64,000 nt of DNA. It comes from Sipunculus nudus (lineage: Eukaryota; Annelida; Sipuncula; Golfingiida; Sipunculidae). Location: NCBI GenBank assembly GCA_026874595.1, contig CM049318.1, positions 45,552,456 through 45,616,455 on the forward strand, read 5' to 3'. Made by a program: the position numbers and the translations under genes. The notes beneath the pieces were generated by a model. That model was not told the origin of the DNA. It saw only the letters and a list, made by a program, of their open reading frames with translations, and did not search any database. How positions within the stretch are numbered: the first letter of the stretch is position 1; every line of letters starts with the position of its first letter. Below are positions 24,301 through 39,600 of this stretch, piece by piece.

Positions 24301-27275
24301 CAAGATTATCACTGTCACAAACATGTCGCAAACTTGGCAGAGACCTTCCCAAGCAAATTTACAAGCAAATATAAATGGTGTGTGTCACAAGATTGTCACT
24401 GTCACAAGATTGTCATAAACATGGCATAAACTGTCCCAAGCAAATTTACAAGCAAGTATAAAGGGAGTGTGTCACAAGATTGTCACTGTCACAAGATTGT
24501 CACAAACATGGCACAGACTGTCCCAAGCAAATTTAGAAGAAAACATAAAGGGTGTGTGTCACAAGATTGTCACTGTCACAAACATGTCGCAAACATGGCA
24601 CAGACTTTCCCAAGCAAATTAACAAGCAAGTATAAAGGGTGTGTGTCACAAGATTGTCACTGTCACAAGATTGTCACAAACATGGCATAGACTTTCCGAA
24701 GCAAATTTACAAGCAAGTATAAAGGGTGTGTGTCACAAAATTGTCACTGTCACAAGATTGTCACAAACATGGCATAGACTTTCCCAAGCAATTTTACAAG
24801 CAAGTGTAAAGGGTGTGTGTCACAAGATTGTCATTGTCACAGGATTGTCACAAACATGGCATAGACTTTCCTAAGCATATTTACAAGCAAGTATAAAAGG
24901 TGTGTGTCACAAGATTGTCACTGTCACAAGATTGTCACAAACATGGAACTGACTGTCCCAAGCAATTTTACAAGCAAGTGTAAAGGGTGTGTGTCACAAG
25001 ATTGTCACTGTCACAGGATTGTCACAAACATGGCATAGACTTTCCCAAGCAAATTTACAAGCAAGTATAAAAGGTGTGTGTCACAAGATTGTCACTGTCA
25101 CAAGATTGTCACAAACATGGAACTGACTGTCCCAAGCAAATTTAAAAGCAAGCATAAAGGGTGTGTGTCACAAGATTTTCACTGTCACAAGATTGTCACA
25201 AAGATGGCATAGACTTTCCCAAGCAAATTTACAAGCAAGAGTAAAGGGTGTGTGTCACAAGATTGTCACTGTCACAAGATTGTCACAAACATGGCATAGA
25301 CTTTCCAAAGCAAATTTAAGAGCAAGTATAAAAGGTGTGTGTCACAATATTGTCACTGTCACAAGATTGTCACAAACATGGAACTGACTGTCCCAAGCAA
25401 ATTTATAAGCAAGCATAAAGGGTGTGTGTCACAAGATTGTCACTGTCACAAACATTTCGCAAACTTGGCAGAGACTTTCCCAAGCAAATTTACAAGCAAA
25501 TATAAAGGTTGTGTGTCACAAGATTGTCACTGTCACAAGATTGTTTCAAACCTTGCACAGACTTTCCCATGCAAATTTACAAGCAAATATAAATGGTGTG
25601 TCACAAGATTGTCACTGTCACAAGATTGTCACTGTCACAAACATGTCGCAAATATGGCACAGACTTTCCCAAGCAAATTAACAAGCAAGTATAAAGGGTG
25701 TGTGTCACAAGATTGTCACTGTCACAAGATTGTCACAAACATGGCATAGACTTTCCCAAGCAAATTTACAAGAAAGTATAAAGGGTGTGTGTACAAGATT
25801 GTCACTGTCACAAGATTGTCCCAAACATGGCATAGACTTTCCCAAGCAAATTTACAAGCAAGTATTAAAGGTGTGTTTCACAAGATTGTCACAAACATGG
25901 CATAGACTTTCCCAAGCAAATTTATAAGCAAGTATGAAGGGTGTGTGTCACAAGATTGTCACTGTCGCAAGATTGTCACAAACACTGCACAGACTGTCCC
26001 AAGCAAATTTAGAAGCAAGCATAAAGGGTGTGTGTCACAAGATTGTCACTGTCACAAACATGTCGCAAACATTGCACAAACTGTCCCAAGCAAATTTAGA
26101 AGCAAGCATAAAGGGTGTGTGTCACAAGATTGTCACTGTCACAAACATGTCGCAAACATGGCACAGACTTTCCCAATCAAATTAACAAGCAAGTATAAAG
26201 GGTGTGTGTCACAAGATTGTCACTGGCACAAGATTGTCACAAACATGGCATAGACTTTCCCAAGCAAATTTACAAGCAGGTATAAAGGGTGTGTGTCACA
26301 AGATTTTCACTGTCACAAGATTGTCAAAAACATGGCATAGGCTTTCCCAAGCAAATTTCAGGCAAGTGTAAAGGGTGTGTGTCACAAGATTGTCACTGTC
26401 ACAAGATTGTCACAAACATGGCATAGGCTTTCCCAAGCAAATTAACAAGCAAGTATTAAGGGTGTGTGTCATAAGATTGTCACTGTCACAAGATTGTCAC
26501 AAACATGGCATAGACCTTCCCAAGCAATTTTACAAGCAAGTGTTAAGGGTGTGTGTCACAAGATTGACACTGTCACAAGATTGTTTCAAACCTTGCACAG
26601 ACTTTCCCAAGCAAATTTACAAGCATATATAAATGGTGTGTGTCACAAGATAGTCACTGTCACAAGATTGTCACAAACATGGCATAGACTGTCCCAAGCA
26701 AATTTACAAGCAAGTATAAAGGGAGTGTGTCACAAGATTGTCACTGTCACAAGATTGTCACAAACATTGCACAAACTGTCCCAAGCAAATTTAGAAGCAA
26801 GCATAAAGGGTGTGTGTCACAAGATTGTCACTGTCACAAGATTGTCACAAACATGGCATAGACTTTCCCAAGCAATTTTACGAGCAAGTGTAAAGGGTGT
26901 GTGTCATAAGATTGTCACTGTCACAAGATTGTCACAAACATGGCATAGACTTTCCCAAGCAAATTTACAAGCAAGTATAAAGGGTGTGTGTCACAAGATT
27001 GTCACTGTCACAAGATTGTCACAAACATGGCATAGACTTTCCCAAGCAATTTTACAAGCAAGTGTAAAGGGTGTGTGTCACAAGATTGTCATTGTCACAG
27101 GATTGTCAAAAACATGGCATAGACTTTCCCAAGCAAATTTACAAGCAAGTATAAAAGGTGTGTGTCACAAGATTGTCACTGTCACAAGATTGTCACAAAC
27201 ATGGAACTGACTGTCCAAAGCAAATTTATAAGCAAGCATGAAGGGTGTGTGTCACAAGATTGTCACTGTCACAAG

Positions 27276-30200
27276 ATTGTCACAAACATGGCATAGACTT
27301 TCCCAAGCAAATTTACAAGCAAGAGTAAAGGGTGTGTGTCACAAGATTGTCACTGTCAAAAGATTGTCACAAACATGGCATAGACTTTCCAAAGCAAATT
27401 TACGAGCAAGTATAAAAGGTGTGTGTCACAATATTGTCACTGTCACAAGATTGTCACAAACATGGAACTGACTGTCCCAAGAAAATTTATAAGCAAGCAT
27501 AAAGGGTGTGTGTCAATGGATTGTCACTGTCACAAGATTGTCACAAACATGGCATAGACTTTCCCAAGCAAATTTACAAGCAAGAGTAAAGGGTGTGTGT
27601 CACAAGATTGTCACTGTCAAAAGATTGTCACAAACATGGCATAGACTGTCCCAAGCAAATTTATAAGCAAGCATAAACGGTGTGTGTCACAAGATTGTCA
27701 CTGTCACAAACATGTCGCAAACTTGGCAGAGACTTTCCCAAGCAAATTTACAAGCAAATATAAAGGTTGTGTGTCACAAGATTGTCACGGTCACAAGATT
27801 GTTTCAAACCTTGCACAGACTTTCCCATGCAAATTTACAAGCAAATATAAATGGTGTGTCACAAGATTGTCACTGTCACAAGATTGTCACAAACATGGCA
27901 TAGACTGTCCCAAGCAAATTTACAAGCAAGTATAAAGGGATTGTGTCACAAGATTGTCACTGTCACAAGATTGTCACAAACATTGCACAGACTGTCCCAA
28001 GCAAATTTAGAAGCAAGCATAAAGGGTGTGTGTCACAAGATTGTCACTGTCACAAACATGTCGCAAACATGGCACAGACTTTCCTAAGCAAATTAACAAG
28101 CAAGTATAAAGGGTACGTGTCATAAGATTGTCACTGTCACAAGATTGTCACAAACATGGCATAGACTTTCCCAAGCAAATTTACAAGCAAGTATAAAGGG
28201 TGTGTGTCACAAGATGGTCACTGTCACAAGATTGTCACATACATGGCATAGACTTTCCCAAGCAAATTTACAAGCAATTATTAAAGGTATGTGTCACATG
28301 ATTGTCACAAACATGGCATAGACTTTCCTAAGCAAATTTACAAGCAAGTATAAAAGGTGTGTGTCACAAGATTGTCCCTGTCACATGATTGTCACAAACA
28401 TGGAACTGACTGTCCAAAGCAAATTTACAAGCAAGCATAAAGGGTGTGTGTTACAAGATTGTCACTGTCACAAACATGTCGCAAACTTGGCAGAGACCTT
28501 CCCAAGCAAATTTACAAGCAAATATAAATGGTATGTGTCACAAGATTGTCACTGTCACAAGATTGTCATAAACATGGCATAAACTGTCCCAAGCAAATTT
28601 ACAAGCAAGTATAAAGGGAGTGTGTCACAAGATTGTCACTGTCACAAGATTGTCACAAACATTGCACAGACTGTCCCAAGCAAATTTAGAAGAAAACATA
28701 AAGGGTGTGTGTCACAAGATTGTCACTGTCACAAACATGTCGCAAACATGGCACAGACTTTCCCAAGCAAATTAACAAGCAAGTATAAAGGGTGTGTGTC
28801 ACAAGATTGTCACTGTCACAAGATTGTCACGAACATGGCATAGACTTTCCCAAGCAAATTTACAAGCAAGTTTAAAGGGTGTGTGTCACAAAATTGTCAC
28901 TGTCACAAGATTGTCACAAACATGGCATAGACTTTCCCAAGCAATTTTACAAGCAAGTGTAAAGGGTGTGTGTCACAAGATTGTCATTGTCACAGGATTG
29001 TCACAAACATGGCATAGACTTTCCTAAGCAAATTTACAAGCAAGTATAAAAGGTGTGTGTCACAAGATTGTCACTGTCACAAGATTGTCACAAACATGGA
29101 ACTGACTGTCCCAAGCAATTTTACAAGCAAGTGTAAAGGGTGTGTGTCACAAGATTGTCACTGTCACAGGATTGTCACAAACATGGCATAGACTTTCCCA
29201 AGCAAATTTACAAGCAAGTATAGAGGTGTGTGTCACAAGATTGTCACTGTCACAAGATTGTCACAAACATGGAACTGACTGTCCCAAGCAAATTTATAAG
29301 CAAGCATAAAGGGTGTGTGTCACAAGATTTTCACTGTCACAAGATTGTCACAAAGATGGCATAGACTTTCCCAAGCAAATTTACAAGCAAGAGTAAAGGG
29401 TGTGTGTCACAAGATTGTCACTGTCACAAAATTGTCACAAACATGGCATAGACTTTCCAAAGCAAATTTACGAGCAAGTATAAATGGTGTGTGTCACAAT
29501 ATTGTCACTGTCACAAGATTGTCACAAACATGGAACTGACTGTCCCAAGCAAATTTATAAGCAAGCATAAAGGGTGTGTGTCACAAGATTGTCACTGTCA
29601 CAAACATGTCGCAAACTTGGCAGAGACTTTCCCAAGCAAATTTACAAGCAAATATAAAGGTTGTGTGTCACAAGATTGTCACTGTCACAAGATTGTTTCA
29701 AACCTTGCACAGACTTTCCCATGCAAATTTACAAGCAAATATAAATGGTGTGTCACAAGATTGTCACTATCACAAGATTGTCACTGTCACAAACATGTCG
29801 CAAACATGGCATAGACTTTCCCAAGCAAATTAACAAGCAAGTATAAAGGGTGTGTGTCACAAGATTGTCACTGTCACAAGATTGTCACAAACATGGCATA
29901 GACTTTCCCAAGCAAATTTACAAGAAAGTATAAAGGATGTGTGTCACAAGATTGTCACTGTCACAAGATTGTCCCAAACATGGCATAGACTTTCCCAAGC
30001 AAATTTACAAGCAAGTATTAAAGGTGTGTTTCACAAGATTGTCACAAACATGGCATAGACTTTCCCAAGCAAATTTATAAGCAAGTATGAAGGGTGTGTG
30101 TCACAAGATTGTCACTGTCGCAAGATTGTCACAAACACTGCACAGACTGTCCCAAGCAAATTTAGAAGCAAGCATAAAGGGTGTGTGTCACAAGATAGTC

Positions 30201-33200
30201 ACTGTCACAAACATGTCGCAAACATTGCACAAACTGTCCCAAGCAAATTTAGAAGCAAGCATAAAGGGTGTGTGTCACAAGATTGTCACTGTCACAAACA
30301 TGTCGCAAACATGGCACAGACTTTCCCAAGCAAATTAACAAGCAAGTATAAAGGGTGTGTGTCACAAGATTGTCACTGGCACAAGATTGTCACAAACATG
30401 GCATAGACTTTCCCAAGCAAATTTACAAGCAAGTATAAAGGGTGTGTGTCACAAGATTTTCACTGTCACAAGATTGTCAAAAACATGGCATAGGCTTTCC
30501 CAAGCAAATTTCAGGCAAGTGTAAAGGGTGTGTGTCACAAGATTGTCACTGTCACAAGATTATCACAAACATGGCATAGGCTTTCCAAAGCAAATTAACA
30601 AGCAAGTATTAAGGGTGTGTGTCATAAGATTGTCACTGTCACAAGATTGTCACAAACATGGCATAGACTTTCCCAAGCAATTTTACAAGCAAGTGTTAAC
30701 GGTGTGTGTCACAAGATTGACATTGTCACAAGATTGTTTCAAACCTTGCACAGACTTTCCCAAGCAAATTTACAAGCATATATAAATGGTGTGTGTCACA
30801 AGATAGTCACTGTCACAAGATTGTCACAAACATGGCATAGACTTTCCCAAGCAATTTTACAAGCAAGTGTAAAGGGTGTGTGTCACAAGATTGTCATTGT
30901 CACAGGATTGTCACAAACATGGCATAGACTTTCCTAAGCAAATTTACAAGCAAGTATAAAAGGTGTGTGTCACAAGATTGTCACTGTCACAAGATTGTCA
31001 CAAACATGGAACTGACTGTCCCAAGCAATTTTACAAGCAAGTGTAAAGGGTGTGTGTCACAAGATTGTCACTGTCACAGGATTGTCACAAACATGGCATA
31101 GACTTTCCCAAGCAAATTTACAAGCAAGTATAGAGGTGTGTGTCACAAGATTGTCACTGTCACAAGATTGTCACAAACATGGAACTGACTGTCCCAAGCA
31201 AATTTATAAGCAAGCATAAAGGGTGTGTGTCACAAGATTTTCACTGTCACGAGATTGTCACAAAGATGGCATAGACTTTCCCAAGCAAATTTACAAGCAA
31301 GAGTAAAGGGTGTGTGTCACAAGATTGTCACTGTCACAAAATTGTCACAAACATGGCATAGACTTTCCAAAGCAAATTTACGAGCAAGTATAAATGGTGT
31401 GTGTCACAATATTGTCACTGTCACAAGATTGTCACAAACATGGAACTGACTGTCCCAAGCAAATTTATAAGCAAGCATAAAGGGTGTGTGTCACAAGATT
31501 GTCACTGTCACAAGATTGTCACAAACATGGCATAGACTTTCCCAAGCAAATTTACAAGAAAGTATAAAGGATGTGTGTCACAAGATTGTCACTGTCACAA
31601 GATTGTCCCAAACATGGCATAGACTATCCCAAGCAAATTTACAAGCAAGTATTAAAGGTGTGTTTCACAAGATTGTCACAAACATGGCATAGACTTTCCC
31701 AAGCAAATTTATAAGCAAGTATGAAGGGTGTGTGTCACAAGATTGTCACTGTCGCAAGATTGTCACAAACACTGCACAGACTGTCCCAAGCAAATTTAGA
31801 AGCAAGCATAAAGGGTGTGTGTCACAAGATTGTCACTGTCACAAACATGTCGCAAACATTGCACAAACTGTCCCAAGCAAATTTAGAAGCAAGCATAAAG
31901 GGTGTGTGTCACAAGATTGTCACTGTCACAAACATGTCGCAAACATGGCACAGACTTTCCCAAGCAAATTAACAAGCAAGTATAAAGGGTGTGTGTCACA
32001 AGATTGTCACTGGCACAAGATTGTCACAAACATGGCATAGACTTTCCCAAGCAAATTTACAAGCAAGTATAAAGGGTGTGTGTCACAAGATTTTCACTGT
32101 CACAAGATTGTCAAAAACATGGCATAGGCTTTCCCAAGCAAATTTCAGGCAAGTGTAAAGGGTGTGTGTCACAAGATTGTCACTGTCACAAGATTGTCAC
32201 AAACATGGAACTGACTGTCCCAAGCAAATTTAAAAGCAAGCATAAAGGGTGTGTGTCACAAGATTTTCACTGTCACAAGATTGTCACAAAGATGGCATAG
32301 ACTTTCCCAAGCAAATTTACAAGCAAGAGTAAAGGGTGTGTGTCACAAGATTGTCACTGTCACAAGATTGTCACAAACATGGCATAGACTTTCCAAAGCA
32401 AATTTAAGAGCAAGTATAAAAGGTGTGTGTCACAATATTGTCACTGTCACAAGATTGTCACAAACATGGAACTGACTGTCCCAAGCAAATTTATAAGCAA
32501 GCATAAAGGGTGTGTGTCACAAGATTGTCACTGTCACAAACATTTCGCAAACTTGGCAGAGACTTTCCCAAGCAAATTTACAAGCAAATATAAAGGTTGT
32601 GTGTCACAAGATTGTCACTGTCACAAGATTGTTTCAAACCTTGCACAGACTTTCCCATGCAAATTTACAAGCAAATATAAATGGTGTGTCACAAGATTGT
32701 CACTGTCACAAGATTGTCACTGTCACAAACATGTCGCAAATATGGCATAGACTTTCCCAAGCAAATTAACAAGCAAGTATAAAGGGTGTGTGTCACAAGA
32801 TTGTCACTGTCACAAGATTGTCACAAACATGGCATAGACTTTCCCAAGCAAATTTACAAGAAAGTATAAAGGGTGTGTGTACAAGATTGTCACTGTCACA
32901 AGATTGTTCCAAACATGGCATAGACTTTCCCAAGCAAATTTACAAGCAAGTATTAAAGGTGTGTTTCACAAGATTGTCACAAACATGGCATAGACTTTCC
33001 CAAGCAAATTTATAAGCAAGGATGAAGGGTGTGTGTCACAAGATTGTCACTGTCGCAAGATTGTCACAAACACTGCACAGACTGTCCCAAGCAAATTTAG
33101 AAGCAAGCATAAAGGGTGTGTGTCACAAGATTGTCACTGTCACAAACATGTCGCAAACATTGCACAAACTGTCCCAAGCAAATTTAGAAGCAAGCATAAA

Positions 33201-36200
33201 GGGTGTGTGTCACAAGATTGTCACTGTCACAAACATGTCGCAAACATGGCACAGACTTTCCCAAGCAAATTAACAAGCAAGTATAAAGGGTGTGTGTCAC
33301 AAGATTGTCACTGGCACAAGATTGTCACAAACATGGCATAGACTTTCCCAAGCAAATTTACAAGCAGGTATAAAGGGTGTGTGTCACAAGATTTTCACTG
33401 TCACAAGATTGTCAAAAACATGGCATAGGCTTTCCCAAGCAAATTTCAGGCAAGTGTAAAGGGTGTGTGTCACAAGATTGTCACTGTCACAAGATTGTCA
33501 CAAACATGGCATAGGCTTTCCCAAGCAAATTAACAAGCAAGTATTAAGGGTGTGTGTCATAAGATTGTCACTGTCACAAGATTGTCACAAACATGGCATA
33601 GACCTTCCCAAGCAATTTTACAAGCAAGTGTTAAGGGTGTGTGTCACAAGATTGACACTGTCACAAGATTGTTTCAAACCTTGCACAGACTTTCCCAAGC
33701 AAATTTACAAGCATATATAAATGGTGTGTGTCACAAGATAGTCACTGTCACAAGATTGTCACAAACATGGCATAGACTGTCCCAAGCAAATTTACAAGCA
33801 AGTATAAAGGGAGTGTGTCACAAGATTGTCACTGTCACAAGATTGTCACAAACATTGCACAAACTGTCCCAAGCAAATTTAGAAGCAAGCATAAAGGGTG
33901 TGTGTCACAAGATTGTCACTGTCACAAGATTGTCACAAACATGGCATAGACTTTCCCAAGCAATTTTACGAGCAAGTGTAAAGGGTGTGTGTCATAAGAT
34001 TGTCACTGTCACAAGATTGTCACAAACATGGCATAGACTTTCCCAAGCAAATTTACAAGCAAGTATAAAGGGTGTGTGTCACAAGATTGACACTGTCACA
34101 AGATTGTCACAAACATGGCATAGACTTTCCCAAGCAATTTTACAAGCAAGTGTAAAGGGTGTGTGTCACAAGATTGTCATTGTCACAGGATTGTCAAAAA
34201 CATGGCATAGACTTTCCCAAGCAAATTTACAAGCAAGTATAAAAGGTGTGTGTCACAAGATTGTCACTGTCACAAGATTGTCACAAACATGGAACTGACT
34301 GTCCAAAGCAAATTTATAAGCAAGCATAAAGGGTGTGTGTCACAAGATTGTCACTGTCACAAGATTGTCACAAACATGGCATAGACTTTCCCAAGCAAAT
34401 TTACAAGCAAGAGTAAAGGGTGTGTGTCACAAGATTGTCACTGTCAAAAGATTGTCACAAACATGGCATAGACTGTCCCGAGCAAATTTATAAGCAAGCA
34501 TAAACGGTGTGTGTCACAAGATTGTCACTGTCACAAACATGTCGCAAACTTGGCAGAGACTTTCCCAAGCAAATTTACAAGCAAATATAAAGGTTGTGTG
34601 TCACAAGATTGTCACGGTCACAAGATTGTTTCAAACCTTGCACAGACTTTCCCATGCAAATTTACAAGCAAATATAAATGGTGTGTCACAAGATTGTCAC
34701 TGTCACAAGATTGTCACAAACATGGCATAGACTGTCCCAAGCAAATTTACAAGCAAGTATAAAGGGATTGTGTCACAAGATTGTCACTGTCACAAGATTG
34801 TCACAAACATTGCACAGACTGTCCCAAGCAAATTCAGAAGCAAGCATAAAGGGTGTGTGTCACAAGATTGTCACTGTCACAAACATGTCGCAAACATGGC
34901 ACAGACTTTCCTAAGCAAATTAACAAGCAAGTATAAAGGGTACGTGTCATAAGATTGTCACTGTCACAAGATTGTCACAAACATGGCATAGACTTTCCCA
35001 AGCAAATTTACAAGCAAGTATAAAGGGTGTGTGTCACAAGATGGTCACTGTCACAAGATTGTCACATACATGGCATAGACTTTCCCAAGCAAATTTACAA
35101 GCAATTATTAAAGGTATGTGTCACATGATTGTCACAAACATGGCATAGACTTTCCTAAGCAAATTTACAAGCAAGTATAAAAGGTGTGTGTCACAAGATT
35201 GTCCCTGTCACATGATTGTCACAAACATGGAACTGACTGTCCAAAGCAAATTTACAAGCAAGCATAAAGGGTGTGTGTTACAAGATTGTCACTGTCACAA
35301 ACATGTCGCAAACTTGGCAGAGACCTTCCCAAGCAAATTTACAAGCAAATATAAATGGTATGTGTCACAAGATTGTCACTGTCACAAGATTGTCATAAAC
35401 ATGGCATAAACTGTCCCAAGCAAATTTACAAGCAAGTATAAAGGGAGTGTGTCACAAGATTGTCACTGTCACAAGATTGTCACAAACATTGCACAGACTG
35501 TCCCAAGCAAATTTAGAAGAAAACATAAAGGGTGTGTGTCACAAGATTGTCACTGTCACAAACATGTCGCAAACATGGCACAGACTTTCCTAAGCAAATT
35601 AACAAGCAAGTATAAAGGGTGTGTGTCACAAGATTGTCACTGTCACAAGATTGTCACGAACATGGCATAGACTTTCCCAAGCAAATTTACAAGCAAGTTT
35701 AAAGGGTGTGTGTCACAAAATTGTCACTGTCACAAGATTGTCACAAACATGGCATAGACTTTCCCAAGCAATTTTACAAGCAAGTGTAAAGGGTGTGTGT
35801 CACAAGATTGTCATTGTCACAGGATTGTCACAAACGTGGCATAGACTTTCCTAAGCAAATTTACAAGCAAGTATAAAAGGTGTGTGTCACAAGATTGTCA
35901 CTGTCACAAGATTGTCACAAACATGGAACTGACTGTCCCAAGCAATTTTACAAGCAAGTGTAAAGGGTGTGTGTCACAAGATTGTCACTGTCACAGGATT
36001 GTCACAAACATGGCATAGACTTTCCCAAGCAAATTTACAAGCAAGTATAGAGGTGTGTGTCACAAGATTGTCACTGTCACAAGATTGTCACAAACATGGA
36101 ACTGACTGTCCCAAGCAAATTTATAAGCAAGCATAAAGGGTGTGTGTCACAAGATTTTCACTGTCACAAGATTGTCACAAAGATGGCATAGACTGTCCCA

Positions 36201-36692
36201 AGCAAATTTAGAAGAGAACATAAAGGGTGTGTGTCACAAGATTGTCACTGTCACAAACATGTCGCAAACATGGCACAGACTTTCCCAAGCAAATTAACAA
36301 GCAAGTATAAAGGGTGTGTGTCACAAGATTGTCACTGTCACAAGATTGTCACGAACATGGCATAGACTTTCCCAAGCAAATTTACAAGCAAGTTTAAAGG
36401 GTGTGTGTCACAAAATTGTCACTGTCACAAGATTGTCACAAACATGGCAAAGACTTTCCCAAGCAATTTTACAAGCAAGTGTAAAGGGTGTGTGTCACAA
36501 GATTGTCATTGTCACAGGATTGTCACAAACATGGCATAGACTTTCCTAAGCAAATTTACAAGCAAGTATAAAAGGTGTGTGTCACAAGATTGTCACTGTC
36601 ACAAGATTGTCACAAACATGGAACTGACTGTCCCAAGCAATTTTACAAGCAAGTGTAAAGGGTGTGTGTCACAAGATTGTCACTGTCACAGG
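27276..36692 (+). repeat. 9,417-bp tandem duplication, copy I
   Basis: Copy I pairs with copy II at a constant offset of 9,417 with no length change over the compared stretches: 27,321/36,738, 27,684/37,101, 30,098/39,515 and 34,511/43,928. Copy 1 of the 21-kb block contains this content only once (about 5.9-15.2 kb). The breakpoint is known only to about 45 bp, between the ACAGGATTG of 36,69x and the CAAGAGTAAAG of 36,74x. Confidence 0.87.
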
Positions 36693-39600
36693 ATTGTCAC
36701 AAACATGGCATAGACTTTCCCAAGCAAATTTACAAGCAAGAGTAAAGGGTGTGTGTCACAAGATTGTCACTGTCAAAAGATTGTCACAAACATGGCATAG
36801 ACTTTCCAAAGCAAATTTACGAGCAAGTATAAAAGGTGTGTGTCACAATATTGTCACTGTCACAAGATTGTCACAAACATGGAACTGACTGTCCCAAGAA
36901 AATTTATAAGCAAGCATAAAGGGTGTGTGTCAATGGATTGTCACTGTCACAAGATTGTCACAAACATGGCATAGACTTTCCCAAGCAAATTTACAAGCAA
37001 GAGTAAAGGGTGTGTGTCACAAGATTGTCACTGTCAAAAGATTGTCACAAACATGGCATAGACTGTCCCAAGCAAATTTATAAGCAAGCATAAACGGTGT
37101 GTGTCACAAGATTGTCACTGTCACAAACATGTCGCAAACTTGGCAGAGACTTTCCCAAGCAAATTTACAAGCAAATATAAAGGTTGTGTGTCACAAGATT
37201 GTCACGGTCACAAGATTGTTTCAAACCTTGCACAGACTTTCCCATGCAAATTTACAAGCAAATATAAATGGTGTGTCACAAGATTGTCACTGTCACAAGA
37301 TTGTCACAAACATGGCATAGACTGTCCCAAGCAAATTTACAAGCAAGTATAAAGGGATTGTGTCACAAGATTGTCACTGTCACAAGATTGTCACAAACAT
37401 TGCACAGACTGTCCCAAGCAAATTTAGAAGCAAGCATAAAGGGTGTGTGTCACAAGATTGTCACTGTCACAAACATGTCGCAAACATGGCACAGACTTTC
37501 CTAAGCAAATTAACAAGCAAGTATAAAGGGTACGTGTCATAAGATTGTCACTGTCACAAGATTGTCACAAACATGGCATAGACTTTCCCAAGCAAATTTA
37601 CAAGCAAGTATAAAGGGTGTGTGTCACAAGATGGTCACTGTCACAAGATTGTCACATACATGGCATAGACTTTCCCAAGCAAATTTACAAGCAATTATTA
37701 AAGGTATGTGTCACATGATTGTCACAAACATGGCATAGACTTTCCTAAGCAAATTTACAAGCAAGTATAAAAGGTGTGTGTCACAAGATTGTCCCTGTCA
37801 CATGATTGTCACAAACATGGAACTGACTGTCCAAAGCAAATTTACAAGCAAGCATAAAGGGTGTGTGTTACAAGATTGTCACTGTCACAAACATGTCGCA
37901 AACTTGGCAGAGACCTTCCCAAGCAAATTTACAAGCAAATATAAATGGTATGTGTCACAAGATTGTCACTGTCACAAGATTGTCATAAACATGGCATAAA
38001 CTGTCCCAAGCAAATTTACAAGCAAGTATAAAGGGAGTGTGTCACAAGATTGTCACTGTCACAAGATTGTCACAAACATTGCACAGACTGTCCCAAGCAA
38101 ATTTAGAAGAAAACATAAAGGGTGTGTGTCACAAGATTGTCACTGTCACAAACATGTCGCAAACATGGCACAGACTTTCCCAAGCAAATTAACAAGCAAG
38201 TATAAAGGGTGTGTGTCACAAGATTGTCACTGTCACAAGATTGTCACGAACATGGCATAGACTTTCCCAAGCAAATTTACAAGCAAGTTTAAAGGGTGTG
38301 TGTCACAAAATTGTCACTGTCACAAGATTGTCACAAACATGGCATAGACTTTCCCAAGCAATTTTACAAGCAAGTGTAAAGGGTGTGTGTCACAAGATTG
38401 TCATTGTCACAGGATTGTCACAAACATGGCATAGACTTTCCTAAGCAAATTTACAAGCAAGTATAAAAGGTGTGTGTCACAAGATTGTCACTGTCACAAG
38501 ATTGTCACAAACATGGAACTGACTGTCCCAAGCAATTTTACAAGCAAGTGTAAAGGGTGTGTGTCACAAGATTGTCACTGTCACAGGATTGTCACAAACA
38601 TGGCATAGACTTTCCCAAGCAAATTTACAAGCAAGTATAGAGGTGTGTGTCACAAGATTGTCACTGTCACAAGATTGTCACAAACATGGAACTGACTGTC
38701 CCAAGCAAATTTATAAGCAAGCATAAAGGGTGTGTGTCACAAGATTTTCACTGTCACAAGATTGTCACAAAGATGGCATAGACTTTCCCAAGCAAATTTA
38801 CAAGCAAGAGTAAAGGGTGTGTGTCACAAGATTGTCACTGTCACAAAATTGTCACAAACATGGCATAGACTTTCCAAAGCAAATTTACGAGCAAGTATAA
38901 ATGGTGTGTGTCACAATATTGTCACTGTCACAAGATTGTCACAAACATGGAACTGACTGTCCCAAGCAAATTTATAAGCAAGCATAAAGGGTGTGTGTCA
39001 CAAGATTGTCACTGTCACAAACATGTCGCAAACTTGGCAGAGACTTTCCCAAGCAAATTTACAAGCAAATATAAAGGTTGTGTGTCACAAGATTGTCACT
39101 GTCACAAGATTGTTTCAAACCTTGCACAGACTTTCCCATGCAAATTTACAAGCAAATATAAATGGTGTGTCACAAGATTGTCACTATCACAAGATTGTCA
39201 CTGTCACAAACATGTCGCAAACATGGCATAGACTTTCCCAAGCAAATTAACAAGCAAGTATAAAGGGTGTGTGTCACAAGATTGTCACTGTCACAAGATT
39301 GTCACAAACATGGCATAGACTTTCCCAAGCAAATTTACAAGAAAGTATAAAGGATGTGTGTCACAAGATTGTCACTGTCACAAGATTGTCCCAAACATGG
39401 CATAGACTTTCCCAAGCAAATTTACAAGCAAGTATTAAAGGTGTGTTTCACAAGATTGTCACAAACATGGCATAGACTTTCCCAAGCAAATTTATAAGCA
39501 AGTATGAAGGGTGTGTGTCACAAGATTGTCACTGTCGCAAGATTGTCACAAACACTGCACAGACTGTCCCAAGCAAATTTAGAAGCAAGCATAAAGGGTG